DNA from: an uncultured Bacteroidota bacterium
GTDB lineage: Bacteria; Bacteroidota; Bacteroidia; Bacteroidales; P3
Length of the DNA stretch: 32,753 bases
Assembly: GCA_902784865.1 (NCBI GenBank)
Contig: CACZWL010000023.1
Coordinates: 1 to 32,753 of the forward strand
Direction of reading: 5' to 3'
This document shows, in pieces, positions 18,001 to 26,157 of the stretch. Numbering within the stretch: position 1 is the stretch's first letter; each line of letters opens with the position of its first letter. The position numbers were made by a program, and so were the translations under genes. The notes beneath the pieces are model-generated. The model ran no database searches, was not told the DNA's origin, and was given only the letters and a program-made list of their open reading frames with translations.

Positions 18001-18358
18001 AGCATGGAACATCTTCGGCTTATCGGCCTCGGCAACGGTGGAATTCACCGTCCGCGGCAGCGACACCATCAGCCTCTCCGACCTCCAGTGCGCTCCCAAC
18101 CCCGCCACCGCCTACACCGAATTCACACTCCGCCTCAACACCCCCGAGCGCATTGCCTCGGCCGAGCTGCAGATATACAACTCCCGCGGACAGATGATAC
18201 TCTCCACCACACCCGACATCGCCACCGCCGCCTACATGATAGGCCCCATCAAGTGGGACGTCTCTGCCGTGCCGCCCGGCCTCTACCTCGCCCGCATACT
18301 CCTCACCGACACCGACGGCGACACACACCAGACGACAACAAAATGTATTGTCCACTGA
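15065..18358 (+). CDS. porU: T9SS sortase PorU (C25 family C-terminal signal peptidase)
   Basis: Removes the C-terminal sorting domain from type IX cargo at the outer membrane and attaches the cargo to A-LPS; works with PorV. 1097 residues from the chosen start, close to the roughly 1150 of the Porphyromonas gingivalis protein. The gingipain-like catalytic pair is visible: His624 in NYIGHGS and Cys658 in STCSYGRHD, 34 residues apart. After the peptidase come Ig-like regions and a C-terminal CTD-like module with PNPAT, LQIYNSRGQMI and PPGLYLARI. The GTG at 15065 gives a clean signal peptide, MKNFATTLLLALLATTAAAQ; a GTG at 15029 would add twelve charged residues. porV follows 53 bp later, the same order as in P. 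gingivalis. Confidence 0.93.
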   Translation: MKNFATTLLLALLATTAAAQSHSVLATGDWWKIGVENDGIYRLTAVDIPALAGTPVDRIAVYGGGGGMLSLNNSQTPIGDLAQVATQVVDHNGNGTFDAGDELLFYGEGPDQWVYDDDLMRWRFVHHAYAVRNHYYLTTSATAPLRIATADAPAAEAVVSRHTVVANIDNDLVNILQTGQLWMGERFSSAVPSRSFTLRLPGNNISDVKLRYALANKSNNTGTFSVATTGYSRQISIGSSQVYSTNYADLPQAAQAYTFALDFHPGESSANGYLDYIELCAQADIALGGGQTLVRCNPQGAATARFVAQQAAGLRVWDVTRQGRERELAVTQNSWTDSASTAHRYLLFDGTYYLSPADIATLENQDLHGSGPADLVVVANPLFLPQAQRLAALHEIFDGLSTLVVTDQQVFNEYSHGQQDPLAFRSLLRWLDSRHPSQPPRYLLLFGKGTYDNRNLSGHSLPTVALYETEYSFDDNGISYASDAILGYLSPTGRGMASEVQSVSVGRLPAKSTAEADHLVGKIEAYITRRDLLDDNSRGDWRNYVALLADDADPGRPSDSLFAHSSEVVATDIRNTYPQLHVDRLYADAYHQASGAIGSYYPDLNNALQQRINYGCLLLNYIGHGSTAYIGTERYIAPADIAAYSNTDRLPLLVTSTCSYGRHDLTDALCGAEECILAPAAMVSVISASRPISHVERFNKDVVLFALNPDNAIGDALRKARNLTPSSLSIGIIGDPALRLSQPSNRVVVTHINTQPVDGTADIQADVLSRVTVSGEIVDSNGTLLTDFDGTISPVVYDRATRSSTLANDNPGTEVAFLQQKNILYKGTHTVSGGRFEYSFIVPMDVSYRYDYAKLSHYAKSGTDHAAGSFTRLMFGGMSDSAATGQQPPSVRLFVSDTTFRNGGLTGPNPTLVALISDSAGINVGSGLGHDITAIIDGNPNSIIVLNDLYQPDIADSRHGTVAYTLANLAPGRHTATLKAWNIFGLSASATVEFTVRGSDTISLSDLQCAPNPATAYTEFTLRLNTPERIASAELQIYNSRGQMILSTTPDIATAAYMIGPIKWDVSAVPPGLYLARILLTDTDGDTHQTTTKCIVH

Positions 18359-18411
18359 CACAATAAATCAATACCACCTGCGTTATAACATCAAACATTA
18401 AAAGGAAATAA

Positions 18412-19569
18412 ATGAAGAAACTCACCCTTCTGGCAGCAACCGTACTCATCAGCAGCACACTCTGCGCCCAATATTCCGAGACTGGCCAAGACAAAAACTA
18501 TATCTCCACCGGCCTACCTATCCTGCTTATCGCTCCCGACGGTGTGTCGAGCGGCATGGGCGACGTGGGAGCCGCCACCCGCCCCGATGCCTATTCCGCC
18601 CACTGGAACAACGCCAAGTTCGCCTTTATAGAAGACGCGGCAGGCGCCAGCACCACCTATACCCCCTGGCTCCGCAACCTCAAGGTCAGCGATATGAACC
18701 TGCTCTACCTGGCAGGCTACTACCGCATCAATGACCGTAGCACCGCCGCCTTCAGCCTCACCTACTTCTCCCTCGGCGACATCGAAATGACCGACTACGA
18801 AGCCAACAAGCTCACTACCCTGCACCCCAACGAGTTCGCCATCGACGCCACTTACGCCCTCAAGCTGAGCGACAACTTCTCGCTCGGTGCCACAGGCCGT
18901 TTCATGCGCAGCGACCTCACCAACGGACAGACCCTCAGCGGCGACGGCAGCGGCAACACCCCGACCCACGCCGCCAACTCCATCGCTGCCGACATCGGCG
19001 TCTACTACCAGCAGGCTATCGACAGGCAGCAGGAGTTTGCCCTCGGCGCATTCATATCCAACCTGGGTGCCAAGCTCTCCTATAGCGACGAGGACAACGA
19101 CAAGGAGTTCCTCCCCACCAACCTCCGCATCGGCGGACGCTATACCAACCGCATCGACGACTACAACAAGATATCCGTCATGCTCGACGCCAACAAGCTG
19201 CTGGTGCCTACCCCGCCGCTGCGCGAAGACACCGAGGGGTGGGTCGACTACAATAACATCGGCGTCATCTCCGGTGCGCTGAAGAGCTTCGGCGACGCCC
19301 CCGGCGGCTTCAGCGAGGAATTGCAGGAGGTGCAACTGTCGGTCGGCGCCGAATACTGGTATGCCGAGACCTTCGCCGTACGCGCCGGCTACTTCTACGA
19401 GCACGCCAACAAGGGCGGCCGCCAGTATGCCACCATCGGTGTAGGCCTCCGCTACAGCTATTTCTCCGGCGATTTTTCCTACCTCATCCCCACCACCACC
19501 ATCTCCACCAACCCGTTGTCGAACACCATCCGCATCTCTATCGGTCTGGACTTGAAACCCACCAAATGA
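18412..19569 (+). CDS. porV: T9SS outer-membrane shuttle PorV (LptO)
   Basis: A FadL-like outer-membrane beta-barrel that collects cargo from the SprA translocon through the sorting domain and delivers it to PorU. 385 residues with signal peptide [20 protein letters not shown], followed by the diagnostic PorV opening: [20 protein letters not shown], then [15 protein letters not shown]. The remainder is amphipathic strand pattern with the FadL/PorV-type ending. Its TGA overlaps the ispF ATG as ATGA, so porV, ispF and clpS are translationally linked. I see no promoter in the 53-bp gap after porU. Confidence 0.94.
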   Translation: MKKLTLLAATVLISSTLCAQYSETGQDKNYISTGLPILLIAPDGVSSGMGDVGAATRPDAYSAHWNNAKFAFIEDAAGASTTYTPWLRNLKVSDMNLLYLAGYYRINDRSTAAFSLTYFSLGDIEMTDYEANKLTTLHPNEFAIDATYALKLSDNFSLGATGRFMRSDLTNGQTLSGDGSGNTPTHAANSIAADIGVYYQQAIDRQQEFALGAFISNLGAKLSYSDEDNDKEFLPTNLRIGGRYTNRIDDYNKISVMLDANKLLVPTPPLREDTEGWVDYNNIGVISGALKSFGDAPGGFSEELQEVQLSVGAEYWYAETFAVRAGYFYEHANKGGRQYATIGVGLRYSYFSGDFSYLIPTTTISTNPLSNTIRISIGLDLKPTK

Positions 19570-20045
19570 TACGCATAGGCACAGGATACGACGTACACCG
19601 CCTCCAAGAGGGCCTGCCCCTTTGGATAGGCGGTGTTTTGGTTCCCCACAGCCACGGGCTGCTGGGGCACAGCGACGCCGACGTGCTGCTGCATGCCATC
19701 AGCGATGCCCTGCTGGGTGCCGCCGCCCTGGGCGACATCGGCAAGCACTTCCCCGACACCGACCCGCAGTACAAGGGCATTGCCAGCACGAAACTGCTGG
19801 CCCACGTCGGCGAACTGCTGCGCCAACAGGGGTACCGCATCAACAATATCGACGCGACGATAGCCGCGCAGCGGCCCAAGCTGGCCCCCTATATCGAGGA
19901 GATGCGCCAGACCATAGCGGCGACCCTCGGCATCGACGCCGGGCAGGTGTCGGTGAAAGCCACCACCACCGAGCGCCTGGGCTTCGAGGGCCGCGAGGAG
20001 GGCATCAGCGCGCAAGCCGTGACACTAATAGAAAGCCTATCATGA
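19566..20045 (+). CDS. ispF: 2-C-methyl-D-erythritol 2,4-cyclodiphosphate synthase
   Basis: Fifth step of the MEP isoprenoid pathway: cyclises the CDP-methylerythritol 2-phosphate with release of CMP. 159 residues, the family length. Zinc ligands and active-site segments are clear: GTGYDVHRL (Asp/His), [20 protein letters not shown] (His) and the [11 protein letters not shown] loop; the C-terminus has the [19 protein letters not shown] signature. ATGA overlaps link it to porV before and clpS after. Its place in a T9SS run is probably only shared transcription. Confidence 0.97.
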   Translation: MIRIGTGYDVHRLQEGLPLWIGGVLVPHSHGLLGHSDADVLLHAISDALLGAAALGDIGKHFPDTDPQYKGIASTKLLAHVGELLRQQGYRINNIDATIAAQRPKLAPYIEEMRQTIAATLGIDAGQVSVKATTTERLGFEGREEGISAQAVTLIESLS

Positions 20046-20338
20046 ACCGAATGGACACAGACAAACCCCTGGTGAACCCACAGGCCGACGAGGAAGCCGC
20101 CGTGCTCGAAGACAACGGCTGCAGCCTGGTGCTTCACAACGACGATGTGCACACGTTCGACTATGTCATCAAGGCGCTGGTCGACATCTGCCGCCACACA
20201 GAGGAGCAGGCCGAGCAGTGCGCCATACTGGTACACTGCCACGGCAAGTGCACCGTCAAGCGGGGCTCCTACAGCGACCTGCTGCCCATGCACACGGCCC
20301 TGCTCGACAAACAACTGACATCCGAAATACAAGACTGA
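20042..20338 (+). CDS. clpS: ClpS adaptor protein
   Basis: 98-residue adaptor that binds N-degron substrates and the ClpA/ClpC N-domain to direct them to ClpP. The ClpS fold signature is visible: [19 protein letters not shown] in the first strand-helix, an acidic helix with [12 protein letters not shown], and [12 protein letters not shown] at the end. The NDD and the following hydrophobic positions form the N-degron pocket. The ATG overlaps the ispF stop by four bases. The 25-residue acidic N-terminal extension fits the flexible ClpS tail. No clpA is near. Confidence 0.9.
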   Translation: MNRMDTDKPLVNPQADEEAAVLEDNGCSLVLHNDDVHTFDYVIKALVDICRHTEEQAEQCAILVHCHGKCTVKRGSYSDLLPMHTALLDKQLTSEIQD

Positions 20339-20341
20339 CCT

Positions 20342-20824
20342 ATGAATACAACACTTCTTATCATTGTGCTGCTGCTGGGAGTGATACTCCTGGCGCTTGA
20401 GATAGTAGTACTGCCCGGCGGCATCGCCGGCGCCTTCGGCGTGGGCATGATAGCCTTCGGCGTATGGGAGACCTACCAGATGTTCGGCAACACGGTCGGC
20501 ACCGTGGTGCTGCTGTGCGCCATAGCCCTTTGCGCGCTGATGCTGGCATGGTTCATGAAGACCAAGACGTGGAAGCGCTTCAGCCTTGAGGAGGAGAGCG
20601 ACAGCAAGGTGAACCAGCTGGAGCACGCCGTGAAGGTGGGCACCCGCGGCACCACCATCTCGCGTCTGGCCCCCACGGGCAAGGCCCTCATCGACGGGCA
20701 GCCCACCGAGGTGCACGCCGTCAACAAATACATCGAACCCGACCGTCCCGTCGAGGTGGTGGCCATCGAGGGCTACCGCATCGACGTGGTCGAGACCACC
20801 GACAACCGCTTTGAAAATCAATAA
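20342..20824 (+). CDS. NfeD-like membrane protein
   Basis: 160 residues: N-terminal membrane helix (LLIIVLLLGVILLALEIVVL followed by PGG, the NfeD 'E..(I/V)PGG' pattern), two further hydrophobic segments up to about residue 75, then a soluble OB-fold-like tail with GTRGTTISRLAPTGKA and a 'GYRIDVVET' end. NfeD proteins pair with flotillin-like proteins in membrane microdomains, and the flotillin-like gene follows after 24 bp. It lacks the protease domain of long NfeD forms. The function in the cell is inferred from this pairing. Confidence 0.85.
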   Translation: MNTTLLIIVLLLGVILLALEIVVLPGGIAGAFGVGMIAFGVWETYQMFGNTVGTVVLLCAIALCALMLAWFMKTKTWKRFSLEEESDSKVNQLEHAVKVGTRGTTISRLAPTGKALIDGQPTEVHAVNKYIEPDRPVEVVAIEGYRIDVVETTDNRFENQ

Positions 20825-20848
20825 ACAACAACACTAATACCCAACAAC

Positions 20849-21835
20849 ATGGAAACCATTATCATCATTGCCATCTGCGCCGTAGCGCTCGTTTTGTTCC
20901 TTTACCTTGTGCCCATCGGCATCTGGTTCCAGGCCCTTGTGTCGGGCGTCTACACCTCGCTGGTGCAGCTCATCTTCATGCGCTTCCGCAAAGTGCCGCC
21001 CTCGGTCATCGTGGGCAACCTCATTTCCGCTTCGAAGGCAGGCCTGAAAATCAAGCAGAACGACCTCGAAGCCCACTACCTGGCCGGCGGCCACGTGGGC
21101 AGCGTGGTCAACGCCCTCATCAGCGCCGACAAGGCCAACATGAACCTCGACTTCAAGACGGCCACGGCCATTGACCTGGCAGGCCGCGATGTGCTGAAGG
21201 CCGTGCAGACCTCGGTGAACCCCAAGGTCATCGACACACCGCCGGTGGCTGCCGTCGCCAAAGACGGTATACAGCTGATTGCCAAGGCCCGCGTGACGGT
21301 GCGCACCAACATCAAGCAGCTCGTCGGCGGCGCCGGCGAGGAGACCATCCTGGCCCGCGTGGGCGAAGGCATCGTCACCAGCATCGGCTCGGCCGTGAGC
21401 CACAAGCAGGTGCTCGAGAACCCCGACAGCATCTCCAAGCTGGTGCTCACCAAAGGCTTGGACAGCGGCACGGCTTTCGAGATCCTTTCGATCGACATTG
21501 CCGACATCGACGTGGGTAAGAACATCGGCGCCCAGCTGCAGATGGACCAGGCCAACGCCGACAAGAACATAGCCCAAGCCAAGGCCGAGGAGCGCCGCGC
21601 CATGGCCGTGGCCCAGGAACAGGAGATGAAGGCCAAGGCGCAGGAGGCCCGCGCCAAGGTGATCCTGGCCGAAGCCGAAGTGCCCCTGGCCATGGCCGAG
21701 GCCTTCCGCAACGGCAACCTCGGCATCATGGACTACTACCGCATGAAGAACATCCAGGCCGACACCGACATGCGCAGCAGCATTGCCACGCCCGCCGGCA
21801 GCCAGTCCGCCAAGCCCGTGCAGAAGAGCAACTAA
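20849..21835 (+). CDS. floA: Flotillin-like protein FloA
   Basis: 328 residues: one N-terminal membrane hairpin/helix ([20 protein letters not shown]), an SPFH-type domain (about 60-240) with the FloA words [25 protein letters not shown] and [14 protein letters not shown], then an Ala/Glu/Lys-rich coiled coil (about 225-290: [37 protein letters not shown]). It oligomerises on the inner face of the membrane and scaffolds microdomains. It pairs with the NfeD-like gene upstream and is the last gene before a strong terminator. Confidence 0.95.
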   Translation: METIIIIAICAVALVLFLYLVPIGIWFQALVSGVYTSLVQLIFMRFRKVPPSVIVGNLISASKAGLKIKQNDLEAHYLAGGHVGSVVNALISADKANMNLDFKTATAIDLAGRDVLKAVQTSVNPKVIDTPPVAAVAKDGIQLIAKARVTVRTNIKQLVGGAGEETILARVGEGIVTSIGSAVSHKQVLENPDSISKLVLTKGLDSGTAFEILSIDIADIDVGKNIGAQLQMDQANADKNIAQAKAEERRAMAVAQEQEMKAKAQEARAKVILAEAEVPLAMAEAFRNGNLGIMDYYRMKNIQADTDMRSSIATPAGSQSAKPVQKSN

Positions 21836-21863
21836 AGCCCCCCGCAGGGCTCCACCCTACCCC

Positions 21864-21906
21864 GCCCCCCGGCACCCGCCAACGGATGCCGGGGGGCTTC
21901 GTTTTT
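21864..21906 (+). terminator. Rho-independent terminator after floA
   Basis: Perfect 11-bp stem (GCCCCCCGGCA at 21864-21874 with its complement at 21887-21897), 12-nt loop, then TTCGTTTTT. Confidence 0.85.
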
Positions 21907-21963
21907 ACCCCGCGAAAAACGGCTCCGAAAACCGGAAAACGGGGCTTTTTTGCCCGTGCACAG

Positions 21964-22052
21964 AAGATTGATAATCAATACTCTGCACAACTCCCCTTTT
22001 GCTCCCCTTTTGACTTGGTAGGTGGATGGCAGGCAGGTGGTAGGCGGGGCGC
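21964..22052 (+). repeat. Dispersed intergenic repeat, copy B
   Basis: Order on the plus strand: a palindrome-like TTGATAATCAA, then CTCCCCTTTTGCTCCCC and TTTTGAC, then three GGTAGGT-type words (GGTAGGTGGATGG, CAGGCAGGTGGTAGG). It matches copy A in the opposite orientation, and its right half matches 8013-8050. It sits between two terminators and so is not part of any gene. Confidence 0.65.
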
Positions 22053-22053
22053 A

Positions 22054-22093
22054 TAAAAAAGCATCCGTGCCGCACTGCGGTGCGGCACGGATG
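22054..22093 (-). terminator. Rho-independent terminator of the channel operon
   Basis: 13-bp perfect stem (22062-22074 with 22081-22093), 6-nt loop, followed on the minus strand by CTTTTTTATG. Confidence 0.85.
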
Positions 22094-22116
22094 GGGCTGT
22101 GTCTCTTGTGCCAAGG

Positions 22117-22872
22117 CTAGCGGCGCTCCAGGCGGTCGAGCTTGTCCTCGATGCGGCGCAGCTGCTCTTTGATGTCGTCGTTGTTGTCGGCCACCATGGC
22201 GTCGACGAAGATGGAGTTGATGAGCGACATGCCGATGACGCCGCCTGCGAAGAGCAGGAGGCTGAAGTAGAGGCGTACGACGTGTGCCCACACGCGCGAC
22301 ACATTGGCCGTTATGGCGTCGGGTATGTCGTACCAGCCTTCGACTGTGAAGAGTCGGAACATGGAGTAGATGGCGTCCAAGGGCGTGCCGAAGTAGTCTG
22401 GCGCCACCCCTCTGAAGAAGAGGCAGTTGAGCATGGCGACGATGACCAGCAGGACGAGGAAGGCCAGGATGATGGCCAGCGACTGCTTGAGGGCGAGGCG
22501 GAAGCCGTTGAGGATGGCGCCGAGGTTGTGGAAGTAGCGCCCCGTGCGCAGCAGCTTGAGCAGGCGGAGCATGCGAAGTGCCTGGATGACAGCGATGTTG
22601 ACACCGGTGCTTGGGAAGAGGAGGAGGACGAGCGAGGGGAGCGAGAGGAGGGTGACGGCGCCGTCGAAGGCGTTCCAGCCGTTGCGCCAGTAGGCACGCA
22701 TGCCGCTGTGTGCCTGCTTGACGAGCATCTCGGCCAGGAAGAGGAGGGTGCCGACGGCGTCGAGGAGGACCAGCAGGTGCCAGTCGAGGCCGCACTCTTG
22801 CAGGAAGATGACCATCGCGTTGAGGATGACGACGGCCAGCATCAGGCGCTCGTTGAGGAAGAGGCGCTTCAT
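22117..22872 (-). CDS. Voltage-gated-type ion channel (single-domain, Ion_trans family)
   Basis: 251 residues with six hydrophobic segments like one domain of a voltage-gated cation channel. S1-S3 lie within about 10-100. S4 carries regular basic residues (ALRMLRLLKLLRTGRY, about 110-125). The S5-pore-S6 part has the filter-like sequence LFTVEGWYDIP before S6 (YFSLLLFAGGVIGMSLINSI). A C-terminal amphipathic coiled coil follows (DDIKEQLRRIEDKLDRLE), as in tetrameric bacterial sodium channels. The filter differs from the LESWS type, so ion choice is uncertain. It lies 18 bp after panB and ends at a strong terminator. Confidence 0.88.
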   Translation of the reverse strand: MKRLFLNERLMLAVVILNAMVIFLQECGLDWHLLVLLDAVGTLLFLAEMLVKQAHSGMRAYWRNGWNAFDGAVTLLSLPSLVLLLFPSTGVNIAVIQALRMLRLLKLLRTGRYFHNLGAILNGFRLALKQSLAIILAFLVLLVIVAMLNCLFFRGVAPDYFGTPLDAIYSMFRLFTVEGWYDIPDAITANVSRVWAHVVRLYFSLLLFAGGVIGMSLINSIFVDAMVADNNDDIKEQLRRIEDKLDRLERR

Positions 22873-22890
22873 AGCAGTCAGGTTTTCAGG

Positions 22891-23709
22891 CTAGTACTGC
22901 TCTTTCTCGTTGGGGAAGTCGCCGCTCTTGACGTCGCTGATGTAGTGGCGGATGGCGTTGGTGATGTCCTCGCCGAAGGTGCCGTAGGTGCGGAGGTAGC
23001 GGGGTTTGAACTGCTGGGTGATGCCGAGCATGTCCTGCAGCACGAGGACCTGGCCGTCGGTGGCGGAGCCTGCGCCGATGCCTATGGTGGGTATTTTGAT
23101 CGACTGGGTGACCTCCTCGGCCAGCTTGGCGGGTATCTTCTCGAGGACGAGGGCGAAGCAGCCAGCCTCCTGGAGGATGAAGGCGTCGCGCTTGATGCGG
23201 TCGGCCTCCTCTTTCTCGGTGGCGCGGACGGCGTAGGTGCCGAACTTATTGATGCTCTGGGGCGTAAGGCCGAGGTGACCCATGATGGGGATGCCGGCGG
23301 AGAGGATGCGCTGCACGGACTCGAGGATTTCCTCGCCGCCCTCCATCTTGATGGCGTCGGCGCCGGTCTCTTTCATGATGCGTATGGCGCTGGCCAGTGC
23401 CTGCTTGGAGTTGCCCTGGTAGGTGCCGAAGGGCATGTCGACGACGACGAGGGCGCGCTTGATGGCGCGGACGACGCTGGTGGCGTAGACGATCATCTCG
23501 TCGAGGGTGATGGGCAGGGTGGTCTTGTGTCCCTGCATGACGTTGGCGGCGGAGTCGCCGACAAGGATGACGTCGATTTTGGTGCTCTCGAGGAGCGAGG
23601 CCATGGAATAGTCGTAGGCTGTGAGCATGGCGATTTTCTCGCCGCCGACTTTCATGTTCTGGAGGACGCGTGTGGTGACCTTGGTCACGTCGGTCTGCAA
23701 ATAGGCCAT
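22891..23709 (-). CDS. panB: 3-methyl-2-oxobutanoate hydroxymethyltransferase (ketopantoate hydroxymethyltransferase)
   Basis: First committed step of pantothenate/CoA synthesis: adds a hydroxymethyl group from methylene-THF to 2-oxoisovalerate. 272 residues, normal length, cytoplasmic TIM barrel. Motifs: [33 protein letters not shown] (metal-binding Asp), [44 protein letters not shown] with catalytic Glu, and [17 protein letters not shown]. It lies between an unknown exported protein and the channel in a likely three-gene operon. I see no functional link between the three. Confidence 0.97.
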   Translation of the reverse strand: MAYLQTDVTKVTTRVLQNMKVGGEKIAMLTAYDYSMASLLESTKIDVILVGDSAANVMQGHKTTLPITLDEMIVYATSVVRAIKRALVVVDMPFGTYQGNSKQALASAIRIMKETGADAIKMEGGEEILESVQRILSAGIPIMGHLGLTPQSINKFGTYAVRATEKEEADRIKRDAFILQEAGCFALVLEKIPAKLAEEVTQSIKIPTIGIGAGSATDGQVLVLQDMLGITQQFKPRYLRTYGTFGEDITNAIRHYISDVKSGDFPNEKEQY

Positions 23710-23747
23710 AGTGGAGTGGTGGGTTGTGATTAGGGGTTAATAATGTG

Positions 23748-25043
23748 TTAATCAATGATTTCCTCGGGGTTGGCCGCCCTGCGGTCCTGCCGTGCCTGGG
23801 GCGTTTCCTCCTCCTGCTCGGGGATGATGCGGAAGAGTGCGCGGAGGGCTTTGCGGAGCTCGTACTGGCCGCGCTTGTCGACGCGGTAGGGCACGTAGTA
23901 GCGCTTGCCGACCTTGAAGGCTGCGGCCTCGGTGGGGCCGTCGACGGGGAAGAAGTAGCTCTTCAGCTCGTTCTCCTGTATGCGCTTGCCGAGGTAGATG
24001 GTGTCGAACTGGGCGACGTTGATGGGCGCCTGGAGGACGAGGTCGCCTTTGCCGGGGAGCTTGCGCGTGGGCAGGGCTTTGTACTCGATGCCGCGCGAGG
24101 TCTTCACCTTGGCGAAGAAGCGCAGCTTGGCCTCGACCTGCTCGGGGGTGGCGGGGATGCGGATGAAGATGGAGTCTTTCTGCGGCATCTCGCACTCGTC
24201 GGGCTGACGGCCGAAGTTGCTGGAGACGACGATGAAGCCGGCCTGCACCAGTATCTGCTTCTGGTGGGGTATGAGGCTGTACTGCTCGACGATGGTGCGG
24301 TAGTCGAGGTGGTCGTCGAGGCTGATGACGACGCCCCCCGGGCAGGAGTCCTTGGTGCCCTCGATGCTGTAGACCGAGCCTTTGGCAAGGAAGAGCGAGG
24401 AGTAGTAGCCGCGCACCGTGCTGTCGGCCGCAGGCACGAAGCAGCCGCGCGCGGAACCGATGCACTCGTCGGGGTCGTTGCGGAAGGTGACGAGGACGGT
24501 GTTGCGGAGGGGTATGCTCTTGTTCAAGAGCTGGCGCGCCTCGGGGAGCAGGGCGCAGTCGTAGACCTCGACGGCCGTGGGCACCTCGAAGCGGAGGGTC
24601 TCGACAGAGTCGCCGTGGCACGAGCAGCGTATCGGGTTGTGGGCGTAGCGTATGGGGAACTGGGCATGGCTGCGGCGAGCGAAGTAGCGCACCACCTCGT
24701 CGGCCCGCTTGCGCCCCAGGGCCTCGTCGGCGTCGCCGTAGCTCTCGACGAGCATGGTGTAGTAGTTGGGGTTGTCGATGCCGAAAGCGATGCGGTAGGC
24801 CGAGTCGAGCAGGTCGAGGTCGCGCTCGGCGAAGGTCGAGTCGGCTCCGCCATAACTGAGGAGCAGGCAGAAGACCGGCGGGTTGACGAAGGCTTTCTGC
24901 TGGTTTTTGACGGGTTTGGCGCCGGGAATGTACAGGCCAGACTGCGCCGAGGCCACAAGTGGCGCCGCCAGAAGCAACGCCAGCGCGACGGCAATCGCGC
25001 GCAACCAGCTGTGTGTCTTATCGTTATATGCTGCTTCGCACAT
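23748..25043 (-). CDS. Exported protein of unknown function
   Basis: 431 residues; I do not recognise the family. An N-terminal signal peptide is clear (LRAIAVALALLLAAPLVASA-Q). Visible features: a middle segment with two close Cys (RCSCHGDS), further Cys pairs that could form disulfides in the periplasm, an SSNFGRQPDECEMPQKDS stretch, and a C-terminal domain with repeated short strands and a basic helix RKALRALFRIIP. The start at 25043 is chosen because a good promoter lies 26 bp upstream; the longer frame to 25148 would cross it. It is the first gene of the operon with panB and the channel. Confidence 0.75.
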   Translation of the reverse strand: MCEAAYNDKTHSWLRAIAVALALLLAAPLVASAQSGLYIPGAKPVKNQQKAFVNPPVFCLLLSYGGADSTFAERDLDLLDSAYRIAFGIDNPNYYTMLVESYGDADEALGRKRADEVVRYFARRSHAQFPIRYAHNPIRCSCHGDSVETLRFEVPTAVEVYDCALLPEARQLLNKSIPLRNTVLVTFRNDPDECIGSARGCFVPAADSTVRGYYSSLFLAKGSVYSIEGTKDSCPGGVVISLDDHLDYRTIVEQYSLIPHQKQILVQAGFIVVSSNFGRQPDECEMPQKDSIFIRIPATPEQVEAKLRFFAKVKTSRGIEYKALPTRKLPGKGDLVLQAPINVAQFDTIYLGKRIQENELKSYFFPVDGPTEAAAFKVGKRYYVPYRVDKRGQYELRKALRALFRIIPEQEEETPQARQDRRAANPEEIID

Positions 25044-25068
25044 AGGGTTTCTCGCTTGATTCGGAGTG

Positions 25069-25101
25069 CAAAAGTAAAGAAAAAAACTGACACAGCAAAA
25101 A
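25069..25101 (-). promoter_or_regulatory. Promoter of the unknown protein-panB-channel operon
   Basis: On the minus strand TTTTTG, a 19-bp spacer, then TACTTTTG: an excellent Bacteroidetes promoter, about 26 bp before the proposed start codon. Confidence 0.8.
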
Positions 25102-25142
25102 TAAATTTGCCATTTTTTGTTGCCACTCAACTGTCTGGAAAT

Positions 25143-25195
25143 CAGCATCCAGAATGTATCCCCTTTTGCTCACCTACTGACATTCTTAGTGTCTG
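25143..25195 (+). repeat. Dispersed intergenic repeat, copy C (degenerate)
   Basis: AATCAG, then TCCCCTTTTGCTC, then CCTACTGACATTCT follows the same order as copies A and B with more differences. The second CCCCTTTT is changed. It lies upstream of the operon promoter region. Confidence 0.45.
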
Positions 25196-25199
25196 GGTA

Positions 25200-25359
25200 C
25201 AATAAACCCGAAGAACGGACGTTATTGAGGTGAAAGGTGAAAGGCCAATTCGAGTAATTAGCCGCAAATTGACCAGCGCAAGCCTTCGAGTAATTAGAGT
25301 AATTCGCCGTTAAAAAGCAAAACTTCAATCAGAAAACAGAAATCAGAAATCATCATATC
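25200..25359. other. Intergenic region before the DUF6266-like gene, with a short direct repeat
   Basis: TTCGAGTAATTAG occurs at 25249-25261 and 25285-25297, and a partial GAGTAATTCG follows directly. I see no exact promoter box for the gene at 25360 and no RNA gene. Confidence 0.45.
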
Positions 25360-26157
25360 ATGGCCAAAATCGAACAAGGAATACTGGGCGGCTTCAGCGG
25401 CCGCGTGGGTACGGTGGTGGGCTACTTCCGCCAGGGACAGTGGTGCGTGCGTGCTCACGTGCCTAAGATAAACGACAGGAAATCAGCGCTGCAGCTGCAG
25501 CAGCGCAGCCGCTTCAAGGCGATGATTGCGCTCTCGTCGCAGCTGCTGCCGGCGCTGCGCACGGGGCTGCGCGGCATGGCCGGGCAGCTGTGCCTGACGG
25601 AGGGCAACTGCTTCTTGAAGCTGAACCACAGGCACTTCGGAGCCGACACGGTCAACTACGGCGCTCTTCAGCTGTCGCAGGGTACGCTTGCGGCGCCGCA
25701 GCGCGGCGCCGCAAGCCTGACCGACGGCGTGCTCGAGGTGGACTTCCGCCGCTCGCATATCTCGCAAAACACTAGCATACAACTCGTTGTATTCAACCCC
25801 GAGGCAGGGCGCTGCCTGGTGGCCACGGGGCGCGGACGCATGCGTATGCTGCTGCCCGACGGGTGGCAGGCCGCGACGCTGCACCTCTACGCCTTCGCCG
25901 CAAGCAGCCTCGGCGAAGCATCCAACACGATATATATCAACAACTTGCAGCCGTCAGACCAAAGCATAGAAAGCCACGGCGGCGGCGGCGGCCACGTTGA
26001 GCGAGTCGACGCCGCGCTGCATAGGGATGCGGGCCACGTGGTCGCAGCGGCGCAAGACGCTGTCGCTCAGGCCGTCGCCCTCGGTGCCGAGGATAATGGC
26101 CATGCGGTCGAGCCCCCGCAGCGAGGGGTCGCCGATGGGCACGGAGCGGTCGGTTAA
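25360..26157 (+). CDS. DUF6266-like protein with read-on C-terminal tail
   Basis: 265 residues. The start MAKIEQGILGGFSGRVGTVV and the following WCVRAHVPKINDRKS resemble the DUF6266 family of Bacteroidota, of unknown function and about 200 residues long. No signal peptide or membrane segment. The family-like part ends near residue 200 (AASSLGEASNTIYINNLQPS). The last ~68 residues are low-complexity (GGGGGHVERVDAALHRDAGH) and are encoded antisense to the 3' end of the convergent methyltransferase gene, so they are probably not an evolved domain. The likely cause is loss of the original stop by a point mutation or small indel near 25955. Confidence 0.65.
   Translation: MAKIEQGILGGFSGRVGTVVGYFRQGQWCVRAHVPKINDRKSALQLQQRSRFKAMIALSSQLLPALRTGLRGMAGQLCLTEGNCFLKLNHRHFGADTVNYGALQLSQGTLAAPQRGAASLTDGVLEVDFRRSHISQNTSIQLVVFNPEAGRCLVATGRGRMRMLLPDGWQAATLHLYAFAASSLGEASNTIYINNLQPSDQSIESHGGGGGHVERVDAALHRDAGHVVAAAQDAVAQAVALGAEDNGHAVEPPQRGVADGHGAVG

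Noticed and set aside
18412-21835. Possible functional link of ispF, clpS and the NfeD/FloA pair with the T9SS
   Set aside because: The overlaps show co-transcription, but nothing in the sequences supports a shared pathway beyond the known NfeD-FloA and PorU-PorV pairs.
22099-25205. Long plus-strand frames opposite the channel, panB and the unknown exported gene
   Set aside because: Acidic/Val-Gly-rich shadows; the minus-strand genes have clear motifs and an excellent promoter.
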